64,000 nt of DNA from Phlebiopsis flavidoalba. Taxonomy: Eukaryota; Basidiomycota; Agaricomycetes; Polyporales; Phanerochaetaceae. The notes under the pieces were generated by a model that was not told where the DNA came from, made no database searches, and saw only the letters and a list, made by a program, of their open reading frames with translations. Made by a program: the position numbers and the translations under genes. Positions 46,681-59,400 of the stretch are shown piece after piece. The DNA lies in NCBI GenBank assembly GCA_035772785.1, contig JAOCPU010000062.1:1-64000 (forward strand), in the 5' to 3' direction. How positions within the stretch are numbered: position 1 is the first letter of the stretch; the number at the start of each line of letters is the position of its first letter.

Positions 46681-48700
46681 GACCTGAGACTGCAAAAATT
46701 CAGTCACGTCACCCCTTTCGCTTATCACGTGCGGAGACTCCCTCCCACCAGTTGACCTTGGTGGCAAAGCATTGGAGCCGGAATGTGTGCAAGACAATGC
46801 TCCATGTTCCTGTAATGTCTTCCATGTCTTTTTTCCTCCCTTAGTTTATTTTCCCGTCATCTCCCCATCTCGTCTGTCATCCCCTGCCTTCCTCGTTTAA
46901 CCCATCCTTGACTCCTCAGCAACCTGCAAACATTCCACAGTCCCTTCGCCTCGCCACGTTCAACACGCCCTGTACCTGAATCCTGGACGCAGGATGTCTC
47001 GCGGACCAAGACTCGAGTTTTACCGCCCATCTCTGTGTCGAATCCGGAGCTGGTTTTGCGCGTCCTCAGGCGAGAGTGACAAAACGCACGAGACGAAATT
47101 AAAGACCCATCTCGAGGAATACTCGAGTTGTTGAAAACAATCTGAGTTACGTGTGATAGCGTTTTGAAAGGACAGTTTGGCGTTCGTACGGGCGCACCCC
47201 GTTTACTTCGTTTAGGATATATTTGAAAAAGCCCAGATAGATGGACGGAACATTGTCCAACCCCCTTCCCGCCCTGCGCATCTTGATTATGTTACCGTAT
47301 AACACAGCCCGGCCTGCCCCGGTCTGGACAAATACTAGTGTCTTTCTCGCTCATCCATTCCACGTTGCACGTAACCGTAGGTGTGTCCTGAGATGAACAG
47401 TAAAACACGGAGAACACCGCGCCACACCTCTGGCCCGACACCGCCCTGAAAGCGTCTCTCAGCCCGCCGCCCCTTTGACACGCGCTATTCACCATACATT
47501 CCACTTCTTCACCTTTACTGCCCGCCGTCACCGCCAATTACCATACTACCCTCGACTTTGCCTCTGGGCCAGTGCGGACACGCTAACGCAGAGTGTGTCC
47601 ACTTCACGACCGACTAATCAGTAACCACTTTAACACCACACGCAATCCAGCCGTCGTTCAAGCTTCAAAGACAGTGTCGAGGTCCGCTGAAGGTACCTAC
47701 TATCTGTGTGTGCTAAAACCTCTGACAGTGCTTGAAAATCGCTGACCCCGACGTCTAACAAACGTAGGACATCTGCCGGGTAAGATGTATTTCCAAACAG
47801 GAATCATCTACGACCAGAGCATCGTTCGAGCCAGTCTCAGAAACAGCCCGTAATACTGGACGCGGCCCTCTAATAGACCCCCAGCAAGCCGCAGTCGCCA
47901 CACGCAAGCAGGTCACCGTTGTGACAGAAGCGCTCAACAGTGAGCACATCCCAGCCACTAGTGTTTGCGCGGCACTCCAATAAGCTTCTGACTCGCGACT
48001 TCCCCCGCGCTGAACTCGATTGGATAGCGCCATCATCCAAGCGGATCTGACGGAGGTGTGAAACCGCTGTCTTCAAATAGCTGCGCCCCGCCATCACAGA
48101 CGACCGAGGTGTCCAAGAAGTCGTCCCGCTTCGCCTCGTACATCTCTCCCCCCACCATTCATCGCGGGATCCGGCTCCTCCCTCCTCTCACCGTCAAGGA
48201 TACCCAACACCGACCGGCACCAATCATGAAGTTCAAGGTTCTCGTTACGGTCTTCAGCGACGCCAAGTCTCAGGTGTCATGAAGCTGGGCAAGTCTCTCG
48301 CAAGCAGATCTCTGTACAGCATCGACCTCTCTTCCATCACATCGGCTAGGATTGGCGGCGCTTACAAATCATGTAGAGCCCATACGGCATGATACGAATG
48401 GTTAACAGATCGGCAGCAGGCATCGTTGTGACAAGGCAGGTGCGTTGATGTGTGCTGTAGCCTGCTTGGTATGGCGCACCGAGCTCACGCTCGCGATATA
48501 TAGGATCACCCCTGGCTATACATCTCCTACCGCCAGAGCTAGAGGAAGAAGCGTATCTTCAAGCGACACATGGACGTAGGCCTTCACTAGTTCTGTAGAA
48601 ACGTCTGGCCACAATGGCCTTACCCGGAAAGGCACGCATTATAATTTCTCGATATACCACTGTCAGGCCGCAACCCCGCTCCACGTGCAGGATTAGCCGC
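46681..48700. other. Unassigned region
   Basis: No conserved domain was found. The minus frame 47292-47537 is Cys- and Gly-rich without signal peptide, and the plus frame 48058-48282 contains MKFKVLVTVFSDAKSQ. Neither has enough support to be called. Confidence 0.4.
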
Positions 48701-48779
48701 CCTCAGCCCCTCCATACATCCCCGCCCCCCTCCTACGGTGTCACCTCGATGTCCAGCAGTCACTATCAACGCTCTAGCC

Positions 48780-50953
48780 AGGACATCAAACAACCGCATG
48801 TTCTACGCTCGAAAGGTCTGACTATCAGCCGACGCTGCCCGTGCCCTTACGGCCAGGACGATACTAACAGGCACACACAGCCTGCACGTATCAGCAGGCT
48901 TCTGGTGCACCTCACCGGCTTGACGGATCTCCTCAGCTGCCGTTGCCTTCGCGCGCAGTCGCCAAAGAACGCGCACCTCCCAAAACTCGCTAGCACCCAA
49001 GAGGATCTATTCAACGCAGCATTAATACCTCCACATAAACATAATCCCCGTACGGCGGACAACCGTTCGTCTGCACCTACGCATGATTTTGTATTAATTA
49101 CCGGTTGCTCGTGAGCCGGAGGCTTTGAGCACGCCCTGTTAGTATCATCTTGTATCCGACAAGGTCGGTCACTTAATCGGCACTGTTTGCGCCATACAAG
49201 TCTGCACTCGAGAAGAAGTAGAGATCTGCCGTTTACGAGTCTTCATCATCACGCAAGTTTGAAGGCCAGCAGAGGATTGGTAGGAGGGCTTCTACCGGCT
49301 GCACGAGTAGCCCACACGGCAAGCGCTGGTGTCGTGGGGGTACCTTCACGGACGGGCGACTCGGACGCAACCTTTACATCCTCCTATCGCCTGTGAGTTT
49401 TGAGCCACTACAGGTGTCTGGGTGGCGTTGATGCTCAATGGAGATTTGACAGAACCCACTGACAGCACCAGCAACCGGTGGCAGAAACTTTGCAGCAACG
49501 GATCTCGCAGCAGCACGGTGCACACTCGACCTAAAACATTAATACGGGATGTCTGCGCCAAATCTAGCTGAGGGAACCACCTCCGTCGCGTGATGGTACT
49601 TAGAAGTGAATAGGAGCTGACGCATGTCGCCGCTTTCTAGGTCATAGAGTCTCGATGGCCTCACACCAGCGTTCGCCATCTACAATCCACGACATCAAGC
49701 CCTCAAACCAATTATTCATCGAACGCCTAGAGCTCCCAGCGGACCGCGCTTACCAGCTAACGCCGACTTCGGTTCACTCTCGAAGGCCGTTCCGGCGTCT
49801 CCTTCGTGTACATCCTCTCTCTTTTTCATCCCCTTATATAGGAGCCGCCATCCTGGCGACTTTACCTCGCTCCGCATTATGCGATTCAATCCTTCTCTTA
49901 TGTACCTCTAAGTTTTTACTAGTGACTCCACCCGCTCACCATTCCCCCCCACTTACGTGCCACCAGACCAACGACGAGGCCACTTGGCCTCGCCCTCCGG
50001 TGACCCAGGTCGCGTGACCCACTCGCTCGTTGATATTGTGTGTGCACGCTCACCCTGGGTACCACCGACCGACCCTGAGGTGCACAGGTCCGGTCCGCCC
50101 CCAACTCGCACTCACCGCGGGGGACATCTTCAGACTCTCGGAGGAGGGCGTCACCCATGTGACACCCTCTTTGCTGGTTTCGACCAGTTCGCCCTTTGGG
50201 CGTTCACAAAGCACGGCAGATGTCGAACGGCGATCCGGTCACGCGGCGCGTGTTGCGCAACCTGAGCCGGCCTCCTGGTTGTTCCCGCCCCAGGCGGTGA
50301 CCTCGGACACGGAGACCCTCATATGTATTCACGAGGTACTGCTGGCAGAAGAACCCGGGAGCGCCCAGAGAATCACGATGTCGCGAAATCAGAGGCGCAC
50401 CCTGTTCTATCGCTGCTCCTTGTGAGTTTTTTGTTCTTGAGCCTCGTTTTCATATGCACTATGCTTACAGTTTTCTGTAGCCGGTAATCGGTCGAGGGTC
50501 TTTGTCGCACCAGAGCGTCCCCTTCCCTTAGGTGAGACTGCAGGCGGATGTTATTCGGGGGCGTTGGGCCCTCACCTCATTCCCAAGGTACGCAATCTCG
50601 ATCACGCGCGCTCGTTGTCTCTAAACAGGCCTAACACAGCACAACCTGTGAGGAAGACCCAGGCATTCGCTATTCCCATTCCCTACTGGCGACCCACTTA
50701 CAGGCACGTAGGGCGACATCGTCCAGTCCCCTGGTTTGACTACGCTAGCCCCGTTCCTCATCGCCAGGCCCGATCCCGTGACGGCGCCAATCCCCCGCCT
50801 CTCACAAGCATCTCCCAAGAGGCGCAACTTGACGTCGACGACGAAGTGTTCACCACTACCGCCGGCGCGTCCCTGCTAGCCCAGAGCTATCTCATCACCA
50901 AGACCACTTCACTCGTCCCCCCTCCCCCAAAGAAAACCAAAAATACTTGGTAA
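48780..50953 (+). CDS. AGC-type protein kinase K2, eroded paralogue of K1
   Basis: The same domain order as K1 can be followed on the plus strand. HDFVLIT (about 49085) corresponds to IDDFVFIT of K1. EGQQRIGR and NLYILL (about 49260-49390) match EEQRIGR and NFYIL. The catalytic loop is TIHDIKPSN (about 49690), one residue shorter than IIHHDIKPSN, and a DFG-like DFGSLSKA sits out of frame near 49770. LCTPGYH and PEVH replace the APE region (about 50060). The C-lobe ends FYRCSL at 50418, then an intron, GVGPHLIPKV, RKTQAFAIPIP and PWFDYASPV, the AGC hydrophobic-motif equivalent. The protein ends PPPPKKTKNTW and stops at 50951. A recognisable glycine loop was not found. The kinase core is more damaged than in K1 while the C-terminal tail is an intact 390-base frame. 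It may be a pseudogene or badly read. Confidence 0.7.
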
Positions 50954-52500
50954 CCTTTCGCGCTGCCATGCTTAAAAAGCTGGCAATCTGGCGGTGGAAA
51001 CCTTGCGTCGACGAGTCACACGCCGCGTGGTTATGCGAGCCCCGGATGATGAAGCGACTAGAGAGAACAAACTAATACGAACCAAACAACACTGATCGAC
51101 ATTACGACAATGGTATCTTTGCCCGTGTATCACTCGGCTCTTTCGCCTTACCTTGTCATGTCTTCTGGCATTTCGACTTCGGAGTGTTGTTATGTCCATT
51201 CTGTCTCTTTTTGCATAGTTCATGCTCCTCTCCATCCAACCTCTTTTCTCTGCGCTCCCTCCGTCATCTCATTGGTTTTCCGCCTGAATTACTCTGTTCA
51301 TCTCTCACTATATCCAATAAAATATTGGAATTTCATGCATCTATCACTTCGATGTTCCCCGCCAGAGTTCTAAGTTCAAATCCGTACAGGTACTAGTTGA
51401 TGTTCCGATACAACACTTGTCAGAAGTTCGATCCACTATATGCAAATCATCTTACCGAAGACTTCAATCCCATGCTGTGATCAGAACCATACTGCTGGGA
51501 AAATAACAGTGTTGTGCGCCGTTAGCTCCGCCACACGGCGCGGTCGAAACGTTCAACGTTCGGCGAATTTCAACGCACAATTAGAAACGAGAGTAATAAT
51601 GAGCGCTTGACAAGGAGAAAAGACAGGACTGCGGTGGGAAATGTGCACACACGCGTCCGATCTTTAAACCCCACTACCCAGCCACGTGTCAAGGCCACTC
51701 AAGAGAGCCATGAGGAGCGATCTGCAGCTCGCGCAATTCGCAAAAGGGATCCAGGCACGGCGCCGCGGTTCCCAACGACTACGGGCGCCGCCTCCCCATG
51801 CCCAACCGCCAAGTCTAAATACCCTCACGAGATAAAGATCTTGCTACGATCCCAAACCCGCCCCAGACGCCCAATGGGCGACGGGCAGGGGCGACCACTC
51901 TGCGCCGAGGGCTTGGCATCGATTTTACGGCCACGGCCGGACGATCGAGCGCCAACTTGCCATCCTCGACTCGCGGGCATGACTCGTTCGTCGTGCGGGC
52001 CGGCCCCCGGCACGACGGGTTGGTGCAACCACAGCTTAAACGTTAGGCACGCGCGCACCGCTGTGGTGAGAGGCGGGGCTCCCCTCACCTCCATGAACCA
52101 TCCCCTACCTCTTTTTTCTAACACTCGTTGGTTGCCGTAGCGCAACTCCGTCGAGGCTGCGCACACACAAGCATGGCACCGCAACAGTCACCATCGCGCT
52201 ACTTCTTGCTACACTCCTGTGCGATAATTGTTCGTACATGCGCTACTCGGAGGTAGGGAAGGGCGGCCGCATATGCCGCACCCAGAGGTGTATTAGACCA
52301 TAATGTCGCGTCTGGGCACCCATATGATTTTGTACTCGCCGATGCCGTAATTAGTGTTTAGGCAAGGGATTATGCTTAGATATGGTTGACATCACCTTTA
52401 TAAAGATTATTTGTTGAGGTCTAGTCACCCATTGCTGCACTATCATTGCTGGGTCCTCACGACAAGGCCCAGATATTGCCTCCGTGTACGTTGGTGCTAA
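50954..52500. other. Unassigned region
   Basis: Holds the presumed K2 3' flank. The plus frame 51607-52140 (178 codons) is Arg/Pro/Thr-rich and looks like a chance GC-rich frame; its minus-strand partner overlaps it. No gene is called. Confidence 0.4.
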
Positions 52501-52559
52501 AGCCCCACACACACCATATTATGACATAAACACGTTCCGACTCGGTACGTCCGAGCATG

Positions 52560-54209
52560 CTCTCGCTTTCACTCGGCGCACCCGACCGATATCTGACTTG
52601 CGTCAACTTAGCTCCAGAGAATGTCCAAAAATACGGAAATCAAGGTCCTACGTATGTTCTTTCCCCTCCTCAAACTCACACAAATGTTGACGGAACGTTT
52701 TCCAGGTCCTTGCGCTCATTATTGGAAACACGCTCAACAGCGCATTCAACATGGCTTGGATATATACAGTACTAGTCAACCACTTTTGGTGCGTTGATTG
52801 CCTATCTTTATTCCTACCTATTTCTGATCCACCTCGCACAGGCGACCTGAATGCCCTTTGCGCATGTTGAACTGGCGTACGTGCCTCACTCCCATCACCC
52901 CGTCTTATTCTTACCTAACCACCCTTTTCACAGTATTTGCTTTCCGGTCAAACGTTCCCACTGCTCTCACGTCCCCCACGCCACAACTCTCACCTTGTGA
53001 TCGCAATCCTCCAGAGTGAAGCATTCGGCCGTAAGCCACTCTCCCCTTACTTCCCCAAGGCTATAACTAAAACTGTCACACAGGGCATCATCGCGACGAT
53101 CGGTCCAGTCTCTTCTTCGCAGTCCGGCGCCTATGGGTGCTCGACCGCGACACAAATGGTGGGTAGCGTCGCCTCGTCGTCCCGTCAGCTCCAGCGTCTC
53201 CGGTCGTAGCGTGCCCTATTTCTCTCCGCTTAGGGTCTATATCTGACCAAGACGTAGTGTGTGCGGTGGGAACGGCGATCGCTGCGTGTCTTTCCGGCCG
53301 CGTACCGTCCGACTGAATTCCACCCAACTGGATGTACGCTGTCTTGTGTACGTAATGGCCTGACTGATGTACTGACCCAGATCTGTGAGGCAGCCCGTGA
53401 TCATCCCATGGCTCGCATCATGCACTGTCTGCGGACGTGCTCATCGCTGCCCTCTCTTCAGTCTACTAACCTCGTTGCGCCCCTCCGCTCTCCCCTCCCT
53501 TGTCCTAGCCCGCTAACCCTCTTATAGCTGAAACGTAAAAAAAGCGGCTTCGAGACGACAGATACGGTCGTCAACAAGATTGTACGCTGTGCGTTCCCCC
53601 TGCTGAATCTGTTTGCGCAGGTGCTGACGAGTCTACAGCAACGGTACAAAACGGTCCTCCTGACCGCAGGCGGTCACAATCGCGCACATCATCTCCTTCT
53701 TCACCACCGTACGTCCTCCCTCCCCTCTCTCTAACTCACAACTCAACTAACACCCCCACAGGAAGTCGGCATTCCACATTAGTACGCCTCCCTCCCCCTT
53801 GCATCCCCTTATATGTCGCGACAAAGCTAACGCAGAGCAGTCTTCAACTACGCCGTCGGTATAAAGCTCTTACGCAATCTCACCGTGCTCTCCTCGCTCA
53901 ACTCCGCGCCGCAAAGACTGGGCCATTGTCGCTCTACGGCGGACTCCTCCGCGCACAAGGGCGTACGTCCCCCCCTCTCCTTTTGCCTTGTTTTTATGGC
54001 GTTTATTGACGTCGTTGATGGGCGACAGGCAGGCGGTGTCGGACTTTGTCGCGGCGCACTCACAGCACACACGCACAAGGTGACGATCAACGTCGAGACG
54101 CACGAGATGGTCGACGTCGAGCGGCCGAAAGCGCGACGTCGAGTGGGCGGACGGACGCGCGGCGAGCGCCGAGTCGCGCGGGAGCCGCAAGTACGCGATC
54201 GCCATGTAG
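52560..54209 (+). CDS. DUF6534 multi-helix membrane protein
   Basis: DUF6534 proteins are seven-helix membrane proteins expanded in Agaricomycetes with no proven function. The plus strand gives VLALIIGNTLNSAFNMAWIY followed by TVLVNHF (about 52695-52790), the family helix 2 block. GDLNALC and LAYV follow, an intron, and helices LVIAIL (shifted frame) and KAITKTVTQGIIATIGP. Next is KKSGFETTDTVVNKIVR (about 53540-53590), which is the loop before helix 6 and is diagnostic. SLQQRYKT, HFFTT-like residues and FNYAVGKLYA are the last helix. The end is SRGSRKYAIAM and stop at 54207. The N-terminal exon is not resolved. At least three introns and several frame breaks are present. Open frames on the minus strand across it are shadows. 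Confidence 0.7.
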
Positions 54210-54948
54210 CCTTGCTTCAATCTATCGGATGTATGCTGTGTATGGTGGATGTATGCGCTCGATCGGTTGAGAGGGGAAGGAGATATAGTAGTAGGTGTAC
54301 ACGCTGTATAATACGAAACACGAAACACGCCGCTCGTTACCACCCACCCCTTGGCGTCGCTTATACTTGCGCCTCGCCCGCGCCCTCGCCCTGGATCCGG
54401 CAGCATCTCACCGGCCCGATTACTGTGTGTACACGTAGATCTGCGAGCCCGCGCACTGTGTACGCGTATGTGTCCAGATACCCGAGCCGCCCGCCTCGCC
54501 TCCCGGATCCCCAACTCCGCAGCAGCGACGTCATCGCGCGTCGCTTGATTTCTGCGAGGTCGTACGCGCGCATACATAGGTGTACACCAGCGCATACATG
54601 ACCACGCCACATATGCGTTCATTCCGTTTTGAAATAGACCGAGATAAAACAAGACGAAGAGAGGAGAAAAAAACTCGAGCGCCGTGAGATCAAGGGCTGG
54701 GGGAGGGTACAATTAGAAACAGGGCTCGCGGGGCCGAGTATATATGCGCTCAGATGCGTGCTTCCACAAAAACACGCCTCATCAAAAACAACAAGAAAAA
54801 AATGACAAGATGAGTATGGTGGTAAGAGTGTCGTGTGGCAAGAATGCGCCGACAGTGATACGGAGTGTGCTAAAATCGTCCTCAAAAGTCCGTGGTACAC
54901 GAAACGGAGAGCCCAAGGGAGCGTAGGTACAAACGAGCGGTCTGGTTA

Positions 54949-56480
54949 CGTCAAACATAGTGTTCTTTCTCTCTTTTTTTGGTAGGTGTGTGTGGTATGG
55001 GTGTTGTTATGCGAAGAAAGACGGCGGGGAGCAGCAGCGTGAGCGCGGCGAGCGCACCGGTCCCCACCCCGTGGGCGCGCATCACTGCCACTCGCACGCT
55101 CGCGCCGCTCGTCGCGCCCGTCGCGGACGCCGCAGCCGAGGACGCAGACGTAGCACGGTGGGCAGACGCCGAGCCGCCCGTCGCCTGGTGCGCTGCTGCG
55201 CCGGGGGGGGGGGGGGCCGCGCGGTCGAGGACGAGACGTGGCATGCGACGACGGCCCGCCGACGGAGAAGCTCGAGCTCGGCGCGCCGCTCGCGGTCTGA
55301 GGAGCTGCTCGCGCCCGTGTGAGGGGACGACGTTGAAGATGCCCGAGACGGGCGTGACGGTGCCGTCGTCGCCCGTCCGCGTTCTGGTACGCGCTGCCGC
55401 CGTCGAGCTGCGCGGCGCTCACGACGTTCCAGCCGTTGCTCTTGATGAGCGGGTTACGCGTCGATGAACGCCTGCACGGTGTAGTTGCTCAGCTCGTGCT
55501 CGAGCACGATCAGGCCCGGGCTCTTCGGGCCCGTGATCCACTTGGTGAGTCTGCCTGCACGCTCTGCGGGGTGTGCACGCTGCCGGGCTCGCCGATGCTC
55601 CAGTCCTCGGTGCTGGGGGAAAGCTTAATTTAGGGCTCAGCGCGCGCTAGAGGGGGTACGTACTCCTGGTTCCAGAGAATGGTCTGCATGCCAAAGACCT
55701 CCTGGGCGATAGCACGCCGACGCGGTTGTCAGAGTTCGCCGTACGGGGGGCGCCAGTACTTGGGCAGGCGTCCGCCGGTCGAGTTGTGGATAATCTCCAT
55801 CGTCCAGCCAAACTCAAGGCGCCGAGCAGCTCCATGTTTGGTCTTATGTGGTCATGTACGGGTGCGTCCAGGTGTGCACGGCAATGTCGTTCTGGAGGCC
55901 CTCGAACGCCATTCGTGAACTCCTTCGGGTTCTGCAGAAATGGTTGATCCCGATCATGAAATGCGTCGTCGGGATGTCGTTCTCGTCCAGGAACTGATAC
56001 AGCTTGTCCCGAGGGTCTACAGCTCTCTGCATCAGCCGCGCGCCTGCACCTCCTGCGTTCCGCACTCACCGGCAGCGGGCCGTCGTCGAAGCCGGCGCCC
56101 CAGGTGCCCTCGGGAGCGTCCCAGATGCCCAGTTGTTCTTACGGCACTTGTACGTGGTCGAGCAGACCTTGTCGCTCATGGGGTCGAGGAGCGAGCCGTA
56201 CGTTGGGTTTCCGCCGCGATCGGCCATCGCAGCTCGGTAGGCTGGGGGATATCTGAATGTGGGGATCTTGGCCCGCCGCGACCGCGGCGTTCAGGGGCGT
56301 CGATCCTGTATCCTCTGTGCGGGAGCTTGGTCACGTCGGGGGGCTTGCCACTTGCGGGTAGCCCGCGCTCACACCATTGCTGGTCGCAGCGGCGGCGTTA
56401 GCGGGTGAACAGTTTAGACACAGGGAGCGCGCGGACCTGCTGAGCCAACTTGGGCATAGTCGGTTTGCGCCGTTTTGCCC
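54949..56480 (-). CDS. cda: Chitin deacetylase, polysaccharide deacetylase family CE4, GPI-type tail
   Basis: It removes acetyl groups from chitin to make chitosan in the cell wall. The minus strand contains PEGTWGAGFDDGPLP, NodB motif 1 with the catalytic and zinc aspartates (about 56080-56100). Then LYQFLDENDIPTTHFMIGIN, LQNDIAVHTWTHPYMTT with motif 2 His-x-x-x-His, PKYWRPPYG motif 3, and AIAQEVFGMQTILWNQE. After an intron: EDWSIGEPGSVHTPQSVQAD, TGPKSPGLIVLEHELSNYTV and QAFIDAY with the LEHE motif. Then IKSNGWNVVSAAQLDGGSAY. A Ser/Ala-rich spacer ends in a hydrophobic LAALTLLLPAVFLRI, which fits a GPI anchor signal. Upstream are KLPHRGYRIDA and NPTYGSLLDP; the signal peptide exon was not found. 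A G14 run at 55203-55216 in the spacer is likely miscounted. Confidence 0.88.
55203..55216 (+). repeat. Fourteen-base G tract inside the chitin deacetylase gene
   Basis: On the coding strand this is a C run, encoding prolines in the spacer before the GPI signal. Length is unreliable at such tracts. It is the point where the frame of the spacer changes. Confidence 0.85.
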
Positions 56481-59400
56481 GAGGTGGTGTCACGCTTGAC
56501 GCGTATTGTCGGAAGAGCGGGTTGGGAGCCAACGTGGGGGCACGGTTGCGCGGGCGAGGTCGTCGTGGCTAGGGGAGGTACAGGCCGCTGGCATGCGGAG
56601 GAGGAGTGTTTCTTGACGGCTTCGCGTTCGGGACCTTCGTGACCGGTGTGAGCGTGGGGACTGTGAATGAGGACGCCGGACGGTGGGCAGAAAAAAAGAG
56701 CACGGCAAGAAAGGGAAACAGATTCTGGCGGCGCGAAAGACAATTGTGCCGGGAAAGGGGGGCAGCCCGCTGCCCTTTGGCGAAGAGGAGGAGGAGGCAT
56801 GGAGAGGAGGCTTACACAGCGACGTTAGGATTGAGTGCGGGGAGAGTACGGGACAGCGCGGAGAGGGCAGCCTTTATGGACAGTTTATTATGAGCCACGC
56901 CTGCGTTTTTTTGTTTTTTTTTTTTCAGGAAGCCTTGATTCGCAGGGCCGCGCAGACGGGCTTCACGGTTGCAGTTTCTTGCGTTTGATGGCAGCAATTG
57001 CGAGCCGTTTCTCGGTCCTCGATCCAGCCCCTTGCCCGGCCCGGCCGGCTTGCTGCCGTCTGCCGCCGAGATCGTGGCCACGGCGCGCCCGTAGCCATAT
57101 CGCAGCGTCTGTTGCGAAGCAGTCCGTCCGGCTCCCCGGTTATGGAAGGGCGCCAACAGGTGCCCACCGCTACTGTAGTCGGCACCCCCACTGCGCACAG
57201 CTTGCGTCAGGCTCCAGCGGATGCCAAAAAGACATTAGAAAACTAAAAGAAAAAAGAAAAACAAAACAACCGAGTGCAGCAGCTCCTGACCCCCTCCGGC
57301 TGATCGCAGCTGGGATCTTAACCTAGCGCAAGCTCCGGTCTTTGCTGTATGCTATCAGCCTCACATCGTCCTCGCCCACGAGTTTTTGCCAAGCACGCTT
57401 AATTGGTGTCAGTCAACGGGCGGGGCGCAGTGGTGATCTACATGAGCCGCTGTCCTGCCTTTGGCTGCGAAGGTATATCCGTTTGACACCGAGAGTCGCC
57501 AAAGAATAGCTACCACCCTATGCGCCGCCGGCGGCCCCCAATTCCGAACCCTGCGCTGGGAAGATCCCTTTACCTCAGGCGTTACCGTAGGACCCTGCAG
57601 TCGCCGCACCACCCACCCAACCCGACACCGCGCTGACAGCAATTTGCGGCGGTGTGCACCTGAGTCGAGCGTGTCCCGACCGATCGATCCAGCGCTCGCA
57701 AACTGTTGCCCAACCGTCACCAGCCCTTGGGGGCTTTTGGTCCGTGCACGGCCTAGGACGTCCTACAGTGCCTTGCCTACACCACCTGCAGCCCAGCGAA
57801 TTGTCATTTATGCACACCGACAGAATACTGCGAGTATTCGGAGTACGGTGTATCCTCGCAGGAGGTTTTCAACGAACGCTTCGCCGTTGGTTCTGAGTCT
57901 TTCACATGCCAGGACCGAGTCCGGATGCTCAGCCAACGGTAGTGTGACTGCTCGGCGTTAGCGCGATATTGGAGGCCTAGACAAGGCCGCATGCACAGAC
58001 AATCGTGAGCAATGGGATGCACTTCCTGGACTTAGTACAAACAAACTTAACGTTAGCTTACAATCACTGCGTCTGATAAATACATGAACTGCCTTCGCTA
58101 CATACCACAGAAATACAGTATCACCCTGCTCGCGACGTAAGAAGTCCCCAGGGTAGAGGTGGACTCACTCCGGCTAGCATGTGTCATACAGCTGCAGTGA
58201 ACAGTGATAATGATGAACCCCGCGATGAAGCACATCCTGGAGAAGAACTAGGTAGTTGAATACAAACAAAGGTTAACAGAGCTGGACACAACCCGGAATC
58301 GGATAAGGAAGCTGAGAAGTCGGCACTCGACAGCCGAACCGAAAACCCAGCACTGCTTAGGATAGATCCAAGCTAGGCAGTACCAGCTCGACTAAAAGAA
58401 CCCCCGGTGCAGATGCGACTCACCTAGCTCCGCGGTGCATGTCCGCACGCATCAAACTATCCGTCTGATGAACCGCCAGAAGCGGGCGAGTCTGTGTATG
58501 GGGGAGACAGAGCCTGCAGAAGAATCGCAGGCGCTACGATTGCTCTTACAAATACACGAGTAAAGAAAAAATCCACCCCCCGACCTTCTACTACGGGCGG
58601 ACGCAGGCGACGTGGGGGACCCCCAGGCGCTAGGCGACGGCGCCGCGACTCGCTGACGGTACGACGGCGCGGAGGGCTCGAGGAAGCCGCCCTTGCAGAT
58701 TGCGCAGACCCTCCTTGGACGAGCTTCGCAAAGATACGCCTTCTTATCTTCCTCCGTCTTGAGGAACCAGGCTGTGAAAATAACGCAATGCAGTCCTCGC
58801 GTCGTCGCGTTCATGGCAGTCTTTGCCGCAGCCAGTCGATGAGCACCCAGTCCGCGAACCTCAGGCGACCGGCCGCTCTCTGAGCGCAACCTGCGCGCGC
58901 ACGCTTCTTATGCACGCAGGCACGCGGCCCGCCCTCGCCGGCACCTCGCCCTACGCCTTTGCGCTTCGCTCTTCGGGACTTTTCGATTTGTTGCGCGCAG
59001 GACGGCGCTCGTTTTTTTTTTTCGGCGTGGCCCACGAAGCAGGCTCTCCGCGCGGGTGACTGCCCCGGTCGTGCTGGCCGCCCAGTACTTGGAGCGTCAC
59101 ACACGGCACGATGACGCACTCGGAGGCTTCGTGCGCAGCCGAAAAATGTACGCAGACCACGGGGTAACTCCAATGTGGCCACAGCTGGCCCAACTGCCCG
59201 CCGGAGCGCAACGGCCGTACGTAACGCACGCCGCGCGAAACGCCCGGGACTCGGGATTCACGCGCCCCCCCACGCGGCCGGGGGCTTCGGCGGTTCTTGG
59301 CCGCCGGCACAGTGTACGGGCACAGTTGCCTCGGCGGACTGTGAGAGTCCAGACCGCTGAGACGGGCGCGGCCTCGGTGTGGACAGATGACAGCAGGGGC

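Noticed and set aside
51607..52140. 178-codon Arg/Pro/Thr-rich plus frame
   Set aside because: No domain, biased composition and an overlapping minus frame of similar quality.
54046..54712. 280-codon minus and 238-codon plus frames at 53.9-54.7 kb
   Set aside because: They are GC-rich shadows over the last exon and 3' flank of the DUF6534 gene; the KYAIAM end fits the family better.
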